Assembly: GCF_003731765.1 (NCBI RefSeq)
Contig: NZ_MOAL01000004.1
Coordinates: 1,798,001-1,862,000, forward strand
DNA length: 64,000 bases
Reading direction: 5' to 3'
Origin: Pseudomonas chlororaphis
GTDB lineage: Bacteria; Pseudomonadota; Gammaproteobacteria; Pseudomonadales; Pseudomonadaceae
The notes beneath the pieces are model-generated. The model was given only the letters and a program-made list of their open reading frames with translations. It had not been told where the DNA came from and searched no databases. Made by a program: the position numbers and the translations under genes. Each line of letters begins with the position of its first letter. Position 1 is the stretch's first letter. This document shows positions 18,293-27,027 of the stretch, piece after piece.

Positions 18293-19219
18293 TCAAGGCT
18301 GGTCAGTCAGGTTTTTGCCGATCATCCGCACCAGGATGATTGCCGCGATGTTGGCGATCACCACGGCGATCAACCCGCCGGCCGAAGCCATGCCGACGTC
18401 GAACTGCACCAGCGCCTGGTTGTAGATCAGGTAGGCGAGGTTGGTCGAGGCGTAGCCGGGGCCGCCGTTGGTGGTGGTGAAAATCTCGGCGAACACCGAC
18501 AGCAGGAAGATGGTTTCAATCATCACCACCACGGCGATGGGGCGGGCCAGGTGGGGCAGGGTCAGGTGCCAGAAGATCGCTATGGGCCCGGCACCGTCCA
18601 GGCGCGCGGCTTCCTTCTGTTCCTGGTCCAGGGACTGCATGGCGGTCATCAGGATCAGGATCGCGAAGGGCAGCCATTGCCAGGACACAATGATGATGAT
18701 CGACAGCAGCGGGTAATGTGCCAGCCAGTCCACCGGCTCGGCGCCAAAGAGCTTCCACACGGCGGCGAGAATCCCCGACACCGGATGGAAAATCAGGTTC
18801 TTCCAGATCAGCGCGCCCACCGTGGGCATGATGAAAAACGGCGAGATCAGCAGCACCCGCACGATGCCCCGACCGAGGAATTCGCTGGCCTCCAGCAAGG
18901 CACTGATCAGCACCCCGAACACCACGCTGATCAGCAGCACGCTGCCCACCAGCAACAGGGTGTTGGTGGCGCCGGGGAGGAACCCGGAGTCGGTGAGGAA
19001 GTAACTGAAGTTCTCCAGGCCGACGAATTCATTTTCACCGGGGTAGAGCAGGTTGTAGCGGATCAGCGAGAAGTACAGGGTCATGCCCAGGGGCACGATC
19101 ATCCACAGCAGCAACAGGGCCACCGAGGGGCTGACCAGGAACCAGCCGGGGTTGGCCAGGCGACTTTTACGCGCCTTCTCCGGGGCAGTTGTTTGCACAT
19201 GGGCAGTGGAAGTATTCAT
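18293..19219 (-). CDS. mtlF: polyol ABC transporter permease MtlF
   Basis: MalF-type permease. 308 aa from ATG 19219 (MNTSTAHVQ); an ATG at 19234 would add five residues and neither has a clear ribosome site. Six membrane helices, EAARLDGAGPIAIFWHLTLPHLARP as EAA motif. A REP-like element separates it from mtlE, which may lower its expression relative to the binding protein. Confidence 0.92.
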   Translation of the reverse strand: MNTSTAHVQTTAPEKARKSRLANPGWFLVSPSVALLLLWMIVPLGMTLYFSLIRYNLLYPGENEFVGLENFSYFLTDSGFLPGATNTLLLVGSVLLISVVFGVLISALLEASEFLGRGIVRVLLISPFFIMPTVGALIWKNLIFHPVSGILAAVWKLFGAEPVDWLAHYPLLSIIIIVSWQWLPFAILILMTAMQSLDQEQKEAARLDGAGPIAIFWHLTLPHLARPIAVVVMIETIFLLSVFAEIFTTTNGGPGYASTNLAYLIYNQALVQFDVGMASAGGLIAVVIANIAAIILVRMIGKNLTDQP

Positions 19220-19269
19220 GGTGATCAGGACCATTCAGAGACAAGTTCGAGCGCGACAAGCCCACCCGT

Positions 19270-19349
19270 TAGGGCCGGTTGGCCGGCGATAAGCCCCGGG
19301 GTTTCAATGCAAGGTTTGGGGACCGATCGCCGGCAAGCCAGCGCCTGCA
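19270..19349. repeat. REP-like inverted pair between mtlE and mtlF
   Basis: A GGCCGGTTGGCCGGCGAT element faces a GATCGCCGGCAAGCCAGCGCC element 40-50 bp away. The same core occurs at 29.5 and 35.9 kb. In the mtl transcript it would form a stable structure in the gap after mtlE. Confidence 0.7.
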
Positions 19350-19358
19350 ACAGCAGGG

Positions 19359-20669
19359 TTACTTGGGGTAGCCCGCGCGCTTCATTTCACGCTCGGTGGT
19401 GGTCTGGGCGGCGGTCAGGGCCTGGTCCACCGTCTGCTGGCCGGTCAAGGCGCCGGAGAAGAACTTGCCCACCTGGGTGCCGATGGCCTGGAACTCGGGA
19501 ATGGTCACCAACTGGATACCGATGTAAGGCACCGGCTTGAGGGTGGGTTGGGTCGGGTCTGCGACTTTCAGTGATTCCAGGGTCACCTTGGCGAAGGGCG
19601 CGGCCTTCATGTACTCATCGCTGTAGGTGGATGTGCGGGTGCCGGGCGGCACGTTGGCGATACCGTCGGTCTTGGCCACCAACTGGCTGTATTCCTTGGA
19701 GGTTGCCCAACTGGTGAAGACCTTGGCCGCGTCTTTGGCCTTGGAGCTGGTGGGGATGGCCAGGCTCCAGGAGTACAACCACGAGGTGCCTTTGTCGGTC
19801 TTCTCGTGGGGGGCGAAGGTGAAGCCCACGTGGTCGGCGACCTTGCTCTGGGTCTTGTCGGTGACGAACGAGCCGGCCACGCTGGCATCGACCCAGATCG
19901 CGCACTTGCCGCTGTTGAACAGCGCTAGGTTTTCGTTGAAACCGTTGCTGGAGGCACCCGGCGGGCCGGATTTCTTCATGTTGTCGACGTAGAAGGTCAG
20001 CGCTTCTTTCCACTCGGGGCCGTTGAATTCCGGCTGCCACTTCTCATCGAACCAGCGCGCACCGTAGCCGTTGGCCAAGGTGGTGATCAGCGCCATGTTC
20101 TCGCCCCAGCCGGCCTTGCCGCGCAGGCACAGGCCGTATTGCTCTTTGCTCTTGTCGGTGAGTTTTTCCGCGAATTCGCCAATCTGGCTCCAGGTCGGGT
20201 GCTCGGGCATGCTCAGCCCGGCGTTCTTGAACAGGTCGCTGCGGTAATAGGTGATGGAGCTTTCAGCGTAGAACGGCAGGGCATACAGCGAGCCCTTCAC
20301 AGACAGCCCGTCACGCACCGAGGGAAACACATCCTCCAGGTCGTAGGACGCCGGCAAGTCCTTCATCGGTTCCAGCCAGCCCTTGGCGCCCCAGAGTGCG
20401 GCTTCGTACATGCCGATGGTGAGCACGTCGAACTGCCCGCCCTGGGTGGCGATGTCGGTGGTCAGGCGTTGGCGCAGGACGTTTTCTTCCAGTACCACCC
20501 AATTCAGCTTGATGTCCGGGTGCTCGGCCTCGAAGGTCTTCGAGAGCTTTTGCATGCGGATCATGTCGCTGTTGTTGACGGTGGCGATGGTCAGGGTTTG
20601 CGCGCCGAGGCTGACGCCGCTGAAGGTGATGCAGGTGGTGACGAGCAGGGCTTTTACGCTGGGTTTCAT
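19359..20669 (-). CDS. mtlE: polyol-binding periplasmic protein MtlE
   Basis: Family 1 solute-binding protein, 436 aa, with signal peptide MKPSVKALLVTTCITFSGVSLGAQ and a mature N-terminus TLTIATVNNSDMIRMQKLS typical of polyol receptors. Start ATG 20669 follows AGAGGAGTG. First gene of the operon; delivers mannitol, sorbitol or arabitol to MtlFGK. Confidence 0.93.
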   Translation of the reverse strand: MKPSVKALLVTTCITFSGVSLGAQTLTIATVNNSDMIRMQKLSKTFEAEHPDIKLNWVVLEENVLRQRLTTDIATQGGQFDVLTIGMYEAALWGAKGWLEPMKDLPASYDLEDVFPSVRDGLSVKGSLYALPFYAESSITYYRSDLFKNAGLSMPEHPTWSQIGEFAEKLTDKSKEQYGLCLRGKAGWGENMALITTLANGYGARWFDEKWQPEFNGPEWKEALTFYVDNMKKSGPPGASSNGFNENLALFNSGKCAIWVDASVAGSFVTDKTQSKVADHVGFTFAPHEKTDKGTSWLYSWSLAIPTSSKAKDAAKVFTSWATSKEYSQLVAKTDGIANVPPGTRTSTYSDEYMKAAPFAKVTLESLKVADPTQPTLKPVPYIGIQLVTIPEFQAIGTQVGKFFSGALTGQQTVDQALTAAQTTTEREMKRAGYPK

Positions 20670-20793
20670 CGTGCACTCCTCTTCCGGGCCCAGGGGGCGA
20701 CAGAAGGACGGTTATTGTTTTTGTGTCTTCCGGAGGTAGGAAGAATGTGCGCTGATTACAGACCTCAAAACGCGGTCTGACAAATCATCCGTG

Positions 20794-20820
20794 ACACTTG
20801 ATCCGATACTTTTTTGCACT
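20794..20820 (-). promoter_or_regulatory. AGTGC/AGTGT direct repeats upstream of mtlE
   Basis: On the minus strand AGTGC (20816-20820) and AGTGT (20794-20798) are in direct orientation 22 bp apart, 125 bp before mtlE, with a TAT between them. Published MtlR sites of P. fluorescens are AGTGC/TAT direct repeats; the spacing here is not identical as I recall it, so this is a candidate MtlR site. Confidence 0.45.
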
Positions 20821-20940
20821 CATGGCGCCGCGGCCCATTCCGAAGATTGTCTGTCTGAAGCGGCTTGGCCAGAGAAAACCCGGGCGTGGGGGCGAAAAAT
20901 CCGTATTGGTTTAGGTCCGATTCCTTGAGCCAATAGGACA

Positions 20941-20968
20941 GGGGAAAAAGCCCACTGGATTTTTCCCC
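20941..20968. promoter_or_regulatory. inverted repeat in the mtlE-AraC intergenic region
   Basis: Perfect 9+9 bp dyad GGGGAAAAA / TTTTTCCCC with a 10-bp centre, 57 bp before the AraC start. It could be an operator or an mRNA hairpin. Confidence 0.35.
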
Positions 20969-21024
20969 GGCACTGCCTAAGATGGCCCACCAGACCACTG
21001 ATGCGCAGGACGTACTGAACCTCG

Positions 21025-22041
21025 ATGTCGGAAAAAGACACCATCTCCATGCACCTGGTGCGCGAAGCACTGCTGCAAAGCTGTGCCCCGGGCGCGGCCA
21101 GCGATGAAGTGCTGCACAAGGTCGGGATCGACCCGGCCTGGCTGCAGCAGGGCGACGTGCGGGTGCCGGCCACGGCCTATGCGCGGCTCTGGCGGCTGCT
21201 GGCTCGGCGCCTGGACGACGAGTTTTTCGGCATGGACCCGCGCCGCCTGAAGTCCGGCAGCCTGGCGTTTCTGTGTCGTTCGTCCATGGCCCAACCGGAC
21301 GTGGCGTCAGCCCTGGAGTCGGGGTTGGGGTTTCTCTCGCTGATGTTCGAGCGCCTGCCGGCACAGCTGGTGCGCCAGCAGAGCCTGGCGGAAATTGTCT
21401 TGCTGGAAGAACACCCCGAGCCCTGCCGGGCGTTTACCTACTTCACCTACTGGATGATCGTCCACGGCGTGGCCTGTTGGCTGGCGGGGCGGCGCATTCC
21501 GATCCTGGCCATCGAGCTGCGCGGGCCCCAGCCGGACTTCTGCGACGATTACCGGGTGATGTTTTCCGAGAACCTGCGCTTTGACCGGCCGCGCACCCGG
21601 ATGATCATCGCCGCCGATTGCCTGGACGTGCCGGTCAAGCGCAGCCCGGAAGAGCTCAAACGCTTCCTGGCCCAGGCCCCGGCCAATATCCTGGTCAAAT
21701 ACCGCGACCCGGAAAGCCTGGCCAGCCGCATCAAACACGACCTGCGCCAATTGCCGGCCGAGCACTGGCCGGAATCCGAGAGCCTGGCCCAGCGCCTGTG
21801 CATGTCGGCCTCGACCCTGCGCCGGCGCCTGGCGGAGGAGGGCCAGAGCTACCAGGGCCTCAAGGACAGCGTGCGCAAGGAGCTGGCGATCGTCTGGCTG
21901 GCGGAACCGCACATCAGTTTTGCCGAGATCGCCACGCGCCTGGGGTTTGCCGATACCAGCTCGTTCTACAAAGCCTTTCGCAAGTGGTCGGGCTCCAACC
22001 CCGGGCATTACCGCAGCCTGATCCTCAACGACCCTGAATAG
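21025..22041 (+). CDS. AraC-family regulator with arabinose-binding-type N-terminal domain
   Basis: 338 aa. The N-terminal 200 residues match the AraC-type ligand domain of the ArgR/OruR subgroup (ALLQSCAPGAASDEVLHKVGI, VPATAYARLWRLLARRLDDEFFGMD). The C-terminal two helix-turn-helices include LAQRLCMSASTLRRRLAEEG and ISFAEIATRLGFADTSSFYKAFRKWSG. It is divergent from mtlE and 186 bp upstream of fadDx, in the same direction; gene order resembles the regulator plus acyl-CoA operon found in other pseudomonads, so control of the fad cluster is favoured. MtlR cannot be excluded. Confidence 0.88.
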   Translation: MSEKDTISMHLVREALLQSCAPGAASDEVLHKVGIDPAWLQQGDVRVPATAYARLWRLLARRLDDEFFGMDPRRLKSGSLAFLCRSSMAQPDVASALESGLGFLSLMFERLPAQLVRQQSLAEIVLLEEHPEPCRAFTYFTYWMIVHGVACWLAGRRIPILAIELRGPQPDFCDDYRVMFSENLRFDRPRTRMIIAADCLDVPVKRSPEELKRFLAQAPANILVKYRDPESLASRIKHDLRQLPAEHWPESESLAQRLCMSASTLRRRLAEEGQSYQGLKDSVRKELAIVWLAEPHISFAEIATRLGFADTSSFYKAFRKWSGSNPGHYRSLILNDPE

Positions 22042-22095
22042 GCCCTAGGCCCAGCGCCGGCCAGCCGGCGTACGTAGGCGAGTAGCGACGTGCAG

Positions 22096-22128
22096 GTTGC
22101 GTGACCATGGCCAAACCGGTCACGCAAC
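22096..22128 (+). promoter_or_regulatory. 11-bp perfect dyad upstream of fadDx
   Basis: GTTGCGTGACC (22096-22106) and GGTCACGCAAC (22118-22128) form a perfect inverted repeat with an 11-bp centre, two helical turns between half-sites. No T-tract follows, so an operator is more likely than a terminator. It lies 100 bp before fadDx. Confidence 0.55.
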
Positions 22129-22227
22129 TTGAAAACTTTGACCATTGCCGCGCCAGGCGTCTAGCGCCAGTATTTCCCCGGTTTCATGAGGTTCCCATCC
22201 TAATAAGAACAGTGAGGGATTCTGGCG

Positions 22228-23892
22228 ATGCGCGACTATCTGTCTGCTACCACCCAGTTCGATTTTCAACACACCGTCGACGCCGCCCTGAGTGGCAACC
22301 TGTCGGCGCTCAATGCCTGTGTCGAATGCTGTGACCGTCATGCCTTGCCAGGGCGCATCGCGCTGTTCTGGGAAGGCCGCGACGGCAGCAGCGCCACCTA
22401 CACCTTCAGTGAACTCCAGGATAAAGCCGCGCGCTTTGCCAACTTCCTGCTGGCCCAAGGGGTGCAAAAGGGCGACAAGGTTGCCGGCCTGTTGCCACGC
22501 AACGTCGAACTGTTGATCACCGTACTCGCCACCTGGCGCATCGGCGCGGTCTACCAGCCGCTGTTTACCGCTTTCGGCCCCAAGGCCATCGAGCACCGCC
22601 TGGGCAGCTCCGGGGCCAAGGTGGTGGTCAGCGATGCGGTCAACCGGCCGAAACTCAATGAAGTGGCCGACTGCCCGGTCATCGTCACCGTCGGTGGCGC
22701 CAAGGGCCAGGGCATCGTCCGTGGCGACTTCAGTTTCTGGGCCGAACTGGCCAACCATTCCAACGACTGTGAACCGGTGCTGCTCAGCGGCGAAGACCCG
22801 TTCCTGTTGATGTTCACTTCGGGCACCACCGGCCCTTCGAAAGCCCTGGCAGTGCCCCTCAAGGCCGTGGTGGCCTTCCAGAGTTACACCCGTGACGCCG
22901 TGGACCTGCGCCCCGAAGACGCGTTCTGGAACGTCGCGGACCCGGGCTGGGCCTACGGCATCTACTTCGGCGTCACCGGGCCCCTGGGCCTGGGCCACCC
23001 GATCACCTTCTACGATGGCCCTTTCACCCTGGAAAGCACCTGCCGGGTGATCAACAAATACGGGATCAGCAACCTCACCGGTTCGCCCACTGCCTACCGC
23101 CTGCTGATTGCCGGTGGCGATGAATTCGCCCGCTCGATCAAGGGCAAGCTGCGCATTGTCAGCAGCGCCGGCGAGCCGCTTAACCCGGAAGTGATCCGCT
23201 GGTTCGCTGACAACCTGGGCGTGGTCATTCACGACCATTACGGCCAGACCGAGCTGGGCATGGTGCTGTGCAACCACCACGGCCTGGAGCATCCGGTGCA
23301 CGTGGGCAGCGCCGGCTTTGCCTCGCCGGGCCATCGCATTGTGGTGCTGGATGAGCAGTACCAGGAACTGCCGGCCGGGCAGCCGGGGATCCTCGCCATC
23401 GACCGCAAGCAGTCGCCGATGTGCTGGTTCAATGGCTACGAGGGCGCACCGACCAAAGCCTTCGTCGGTGACTACTACCTCAGCGGCGACACCGTGGAAT
23501 TGAACCCTGACGGCAGCATCAGCTTTGTCGGCCGCAGCGACGACGTGATCACCACCTCCGGCTACCGCGTGGGGCCGTTCGACGTCGAAAGTGCGCTGAT
23601 CGAACACCCCGCGGTGATCGAGACGGCGGTGATCGGCAAGCCCGACCCGGAGCGTACCGAACTGGTGAAAGCCTTTGTCGTGCTCAGCGCTCAGTACCGT
23701 GCCTCGCCGGAACTGGCCGAAGAGCTGCGCCAGCACGTGCGCAAGCGCTTGGCGGCACACTCGTACCCCCGTGAAATCGAATTTGTCAGTGAATTGCCGA
23801 AAACCCCTAGCGGCAAATTGCAGCGCTTTATCTTGCGTAACCAGGAAATCGCCAAGGCTCAAGAGGCCGCGGCGCACAAGGCTTCAGCTTGA
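22228..23892 (+). CDS. fadDx: acyl-CoA synthetase (AMP-binding)
   Basis: Activates a short-chain or branched carboxylic acid to its CoA thioester via an acyl-AMP. 554 aa. P-loop LLMFTSGTTGPSKA, A5 motif HYGQTELGM, A8 region DVITTSGYRVGPFDVE, and catalytic lysine in PKTPSGKLQRF. Sequence resembles the acetyl/propionyl-type ACS group more than long-chain FadD. First gene of a five-gene operon like PP_2213-PP_2217 of P. putida. Confidence 0.88.
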   Translation: MRDYLSATTQFDFQHTVDAALSGNLSALNACVECCDRHALPGRIALFWEGRDGSSATYTFSELQDKAARFANFLLAQGVQKGDKVAGLLPRNVELLITVLATWRIGAVYQPLFTAFGPKAIEHRLGSSGAKVVVSDAVNRPKLNEVADCPVIVTVGGAKGQGIVRGDFSFWAELANHSNDCEPVLLSGEDPFLLMFTSGTTGPSKALAVPLKAVVAFQSYTRDAVDLRPEDAFWNVADPGWAYGIYFGVTGPLGLGHPITFYDGPFTLESTCRVINKYGISNLTGSPTAYRLLIAGGDEFARSIKGKLRIVSSAGEPLNPEVIRWFADNLGVVIHDHYGQTELGMVLCNHHGLEHPVHVGSAGFASPGHRIVVLDEQYQELPAGQPGILAIDRKQSPMCWFNGYEGAPTKAFVGDYYLSGDTVELNPDGSISFVGRSDDVITTSGYRVGPFDVESALIEHPAVIETAVIGKPDPERTELVKAFVVLSAQYRASPELAEELRQHVRKRLAAHSYPREIEFVSELPKTPSGKLQRFILRNQEIAKAQEAAAHKASA

Positions 23893-23908
23893 ATCCAAGG
23901 AATCCGTG

Positions 23909-24670
23909 ATGCAGATCGAAAACAAGGTATTTATCGTCAGTGGCGGTGCGTCGGGCCTGGGCGCCGCCAGCGCTGAAATGCTCGTGGCGGCCGGCGCTAA
24001 GGTGATGCTGGTGGACCTCAATGCCGAGGCCGTGGCGGCCAAGGCGCAACAGTTGGGTTGCCAGAGTGTGGTGGCTGATATCAGCCAGGAAGCGGCGGCC
24101 GAAGCGGCGGTGCAGGCGACGCTCACGGCTTTTGGCGGCCTGCACGGGCTGGTCAACTGCGCGGGCATCGTGCGCGGCGAGAAAATCCTCGGCAAACAGG
24201 GCCCCCACGGCCTGGCCAGCTTCAGCCAGGTGATCAACGTCAACCTGATCGGCAGCTTCAACCTGCTGCGCCTGGCCGCCGCGGCCATTGCCGAGGGCCA
24301 GGCCGATGCCGGTGGCGAGCGCGGGGTAATCATCAATACCGCCTCGGCTGCCGCCTTCGACGGGCAGATCGGTCAGGCGGCCTATGCGGCCTCCAAAGGT
24401 GCCATCGCCAGCCTGACCTTGCCCGCTGCCCGGGAACTGGCGCGCTTCGGCATCCGGGTGATGACCATCGCCCCGGGCATTTTCGAAACCCCGATGATGG
24501 CCGGCATGACCGATGACGTTCGCGCCGGTCTGGCCGCTGGCGTGCCGTTCCCGCCGCGCCTTGGCAAACCTGCCGAGTACGCGTCGCTGGTGCGGCATAT
24601 CATCGAAAACAGCATGCTCAACGGCGAGGTGATCCGTCTCGACGGCGCCTTGCGCATGGCCGCCAAGTAA
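23909..24670 (+). CDS. fadB2x: SDR-type 3-hydroxyacyl-CoA dehydrogenase
   Basis: NAD-dependent short-chain dehydrogenase, 253 aa from ATG 23909. Cofactor motif SGGASGLGAAS, NNAG-equivalent NCAGI, catalytic Ser in INTASAAAF and Tyr-x3-Lys in YAASKGAI. It resembles type II (HSD17B10-like) 3-hydroxyacyl-CoA / 2-methyl-3-hydroxybutyryl-CoA dehydrogenases, fitting beta-oxidation of short or branched acyl-CoA. 16 bp after fadDx. Confidence 0.88.
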   Translation: MQIENKVFIVSGGASGLGAASAEMLVAAGAKVMLVDLNAEAVAAKAQQLGCQSVVADISQEAAAEAAVQATLTAFGGLHGLVNCAGIVRGEKILGKQGPHGLASFSQVINVNLIGSFNLLRLAAAAIAEGQADAGGERGVIINTASAAAFDGQIGQAAYAASKGAIASLTLPAARELARFGIRVMTIAPGIFETPMMAGMTDDVRAGLAAGVPFPPRLGKPAEYASLVRHIIENSMLNGEVIRLDGALRMAAK

Positions 24671-24682
24671 GGAGGATTCATC

Positions 24683-25876
24683 ATGTCCATTGCCCACGAT
24701 CCGATTGTTATCGTCAGCGCCGTCCGCACCCCCATGGGCGGTTTCCAGGGTGACCTGAAAAGCCTCAGCGCCCCGCAATTGGGGGCCGAAGCCATTCGCG
24801 CCGCCGTGCAGCGTGCCGGGATCAGCGCCGACGGCGTGCAAGAAGTACTGTTTGGCTGCGTGCTGTCCGCCGGTCTCGGCCAGGCCCCGGCCCGTCAGGC
24901 GGCCCTGGGCGCCGGGCTGGACAAAGGCACCCGTTGCACCACCCTGAACAAAATGTGCGGCTCAGGAATGGAAGCCACCATCCTGGCCCACGACATGCTT
25001 CTGGCCGGCAGCGCCGAGGTGGTGGTGGCCGGTGGCATGGAAAGCATGTCCAACGCCCCGTATCTGCTGGACCGCGCCCGCGGCGGCTACCGCATGGGCC
25101 ATGGCAGGGTCCTGGACCACATGTTCCTCGACGGCCTGGAAGACGCCTACGACAAGGGCCGTCTGATGGGCACCTTTGCCGAGGATTGCGCCGAAGCCCA
25201 TGGCTTTACCCGGGACGCCCAGGATGCCTTTGCCGTGGCCTCCCTGACCCGCGCCCAACAGGCGATCAAGGACGGTCTGTTCAAGGACGAGATCGTCCCG
25301 CTGCAGGTGACGGTCGGCAAGGAATCCCGGCTGATCAGCGACGATGAGCAGCCGCCCAAGGCCAAGCTGGACAAGATCGCCAGCCTCAAGCCGGCGTTCC
25401 GCGAAGGCGGCACGGTGACGGCGGCCAACTCCAGTTCCATTTCCGATGGCGCCGCAGCCTTGGTGCTGATGCGCCGCAGTGAAGCGCAAAAGCGCGGCCT
25501 CAAGCCCTTGGCGGTGATCCACGGTCACGCGGCGTTCGCCGATACTCCAGGGCTGTTCCCGGTGGCCCCGGTGGGCGCCGTACAAAAATTGCTGAGTAAA
25601 ACCGGTTGGTCCCTGGACGAAGTGGACCTGTTTGAAATCAACGAAGCCTTTGCCGTGGTCAGCCTGGTGAGCATGAGCAAGCTGGAAATCCCCCACGCCA
25701 AGGTTAACGTTCACGGCGGTGCCTGCGCCTTGGGCCACCCGATTGGCGCGTCCGGCGCACGAATTCTGGTGACCTTGCTCTCGGCCTTGCGCCAACGCGG
25801 CGAAAAACGCGGCATCGCTGCCATCTGCATCGGTGGCGGCGAAGCCACTGCCGTGGCTGTTGAATGCCTGTACTGA
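24683..25876 (+). CDS. fadAx: acetyl-CoA acetyltransferase (thiolase)
   Basis: Cleaves 3-ketoacyl-CoA to acetyl-CoA and a shortened acyl-CoA. 397 aa. Acyl-accepting Cys in LNKMCGSGMEA (about residue 92), His in EINEAFAVVS region and the second Cys-His motif GGACALGHPIGASGARI. 12 bp after the dehydrogenase with a GGAGG ribosome site. Confidence 0.93.
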   Translation: MSIAHDPIVIVSAVRTPMGGFQGDLKSLSAPQLGAEAIRAAVQRAGISADGVQEVLFGCVLSAGLGQAPARQAALGAGLDKGTRCTTLNKMCGSGMEATILAHDMLLAGSAEVVVAGGMESMSNAPYLLDRARGGYRMGHGRVLDHMFLDGLEDAYDKGRLMGTFAEDCAEAHGFTRDAQDAFAVASLTRAQQAIKDGLFKDEIVPLQVTVGKESRLISDDEQPPKAKLDKIASLKPAFREGGTVTAANSSSISDGAAALVLMRRSEAQKRGLKPLAVIHGHAAFADTPGLFPVAPVGAVQKLLSKTGWSLDEVDLFEINEAFAVVSLVSMSKLEIPHAKVNVHGGACALGHPIGASGARILVTLLSALRQRGEKRGIAAICIGGGEATAVAVECLY

Positions 25877-25885
25877 GGAGTTGCC

Positions 25886-27013
25886 ATGCTGCCCAATGAC
25901 GAACAATTGCAGATCAGCGACGCCGCCCGGCAGTTTGCCCAGGAGCGGTTGAAGCCCTTTGCCGCCGAGTGGGACCGGGAACACCGGTTTCCCAAGGAAG
26001 CCATCGCCGAGATGGCCGAAATGGGCTTCTTCGGCATGTTGGTGCCGGAGCAGTGGGGCGGTTGCGACACCGGTTACCTGGCCTATGCCATGGCTCTGGA
26101 GGAAGTGGCAGCGGGTGACGGGGCCTGCTCCACCATCATGAGCGTGCACAACTCGGTGGGTTGTGTGCCGATCCTCACGTTCGGCAACGACGCGCAGAAA
26201 GAACGCTTTCTCACGCCCCTGGCCAGCGGCGCCATGCTCGGCGCCTTTGCCCTCACCGAACCCCAGGCCGGCTCCGACGCCAGCAGCCTGAGCACCCGGG
26301 CCCGTCGGGACGGCGATCACTACGTGCTCAATGGCTGCAAGCAGTTCATCACCTCCGGGCAGAACGCCGGGGTGGTGATTGTGTTCGCGGTGACCGACCC
26401 GAGTGCCGGCAAGCGCGGCATCAGCGCCTTTATCGTGCCCACCGACTCACCGGGCTACAGCGTGGCCCGGGTCGAGGACAAGCTCGGCCAGCATGCGTCC
26501 GACACCTGCCAGATCCTTTTTCAAGACCTGCGGGTGCCGGTCGCCAATCGTCTGGGCGAGGAGGGCGAAGGCTACAAGATCGCCCTGGCCAACCTTGAAG
26601 GCGGCCGCGTCGGTATCGCCTCGCAGTCGGTGGGCATGGCCCGTGCGGCGTTCGAGGCGGCCCGGGATTACGCCCGGGAGCGGCAAAGCTTCGGCAAACC
26701 GATCATCGAACACCAGGCCGTGGCGTTCCGTCTGGCCGACATGGCCACCCAGATCGCCGTGGCCCGGCAGATGGTGCACTATGCGGCGGCGCTGCGTGAC
26801 AGCGGCAAGCCGGCACTGGTGGAAGCTTCCATGGCCAAGCTGTTCGCTTCGGAAATGGCCGAGAAAGTCTGTTCCGCAGCATTGCAAACCCTGGGTGGTT
26901 ACGGTTACCTGAGCGACTTTCCCGTGGAGCGCATCTATCGCGATGTGCGGGTTTGCCAGATCTACGAAGGCACCAGCGACATTCAACGGCTGGTCATTTC
27001 GCGCAATCTTTGA
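25886..27013 (+). CDS. acyl-CoA dehydrogenase
   Basis: FAD enzyme making the trans-2-enoyl-CoA, 375 aa. FAFTEPQ-type signature present as FALTEPQAGSDASSL; QTLGGYGYLSDFPVERIYRDVRV and catalytic Glu in QIYEGTSDIQR. Electrons pass to ETF. Nine bases after the thiolase. Specificity is likely short or branched chain (the length and YEGTSDIQ type match short-chain/isobutyryl types). Confidence 0.92.
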   Translation: MLPNDEQLQISDAARQFAQERLKPFAAEWDREHRFPKEAIAEMAEMGFFGMLVPEQWGGCDTGYLAYAMALEEVAAGDGACSTIMSVHNSVGCVPILTFGNDAQKERFLTPLASGAMLGAFALTEPQAGSDASSLSTRARRDGDHYVLNGCKQFITSGQNAGVVIVFAVTDPSAGKRGISAFIVPTDSPGYSVARVEDKLGQHASDTCQILFQDLRVPVANRLGEEGEGYKIALANLEGGRVGIASQSVGMARAAFEAARDYARERQSFGKPIIEHQAVAFRLADMATQIAVARQMVHYAAALRDSGKPALVEASMAKLFASEMAEKVCSAALQTLGGYGYLSDFPVERIYRDVRVCQIYEGTSDIQRLVISRNL

Positions 27014-27027
27014 GAAGGAGCTGCTAC

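Larger units (their letters stand above)
20670..21024. other. divergent regulatory region of mtlE and the AraC gene
   Basis: 355 bp with no gene. It contains AGTGC-type direct repeats facing mtlE (20794-20820) and a perfect 9-bp inverted repeat GGGGAAAAA/TTTTTCCCC (20941-20968) nearer the AraC gene. Confidence 0.6.

Noticed and set aside
22120..23877. 585-codon minus-strand frame
   Set aside because: Antisense to fadDx, which has all acyl-CoA synthetase motifs.
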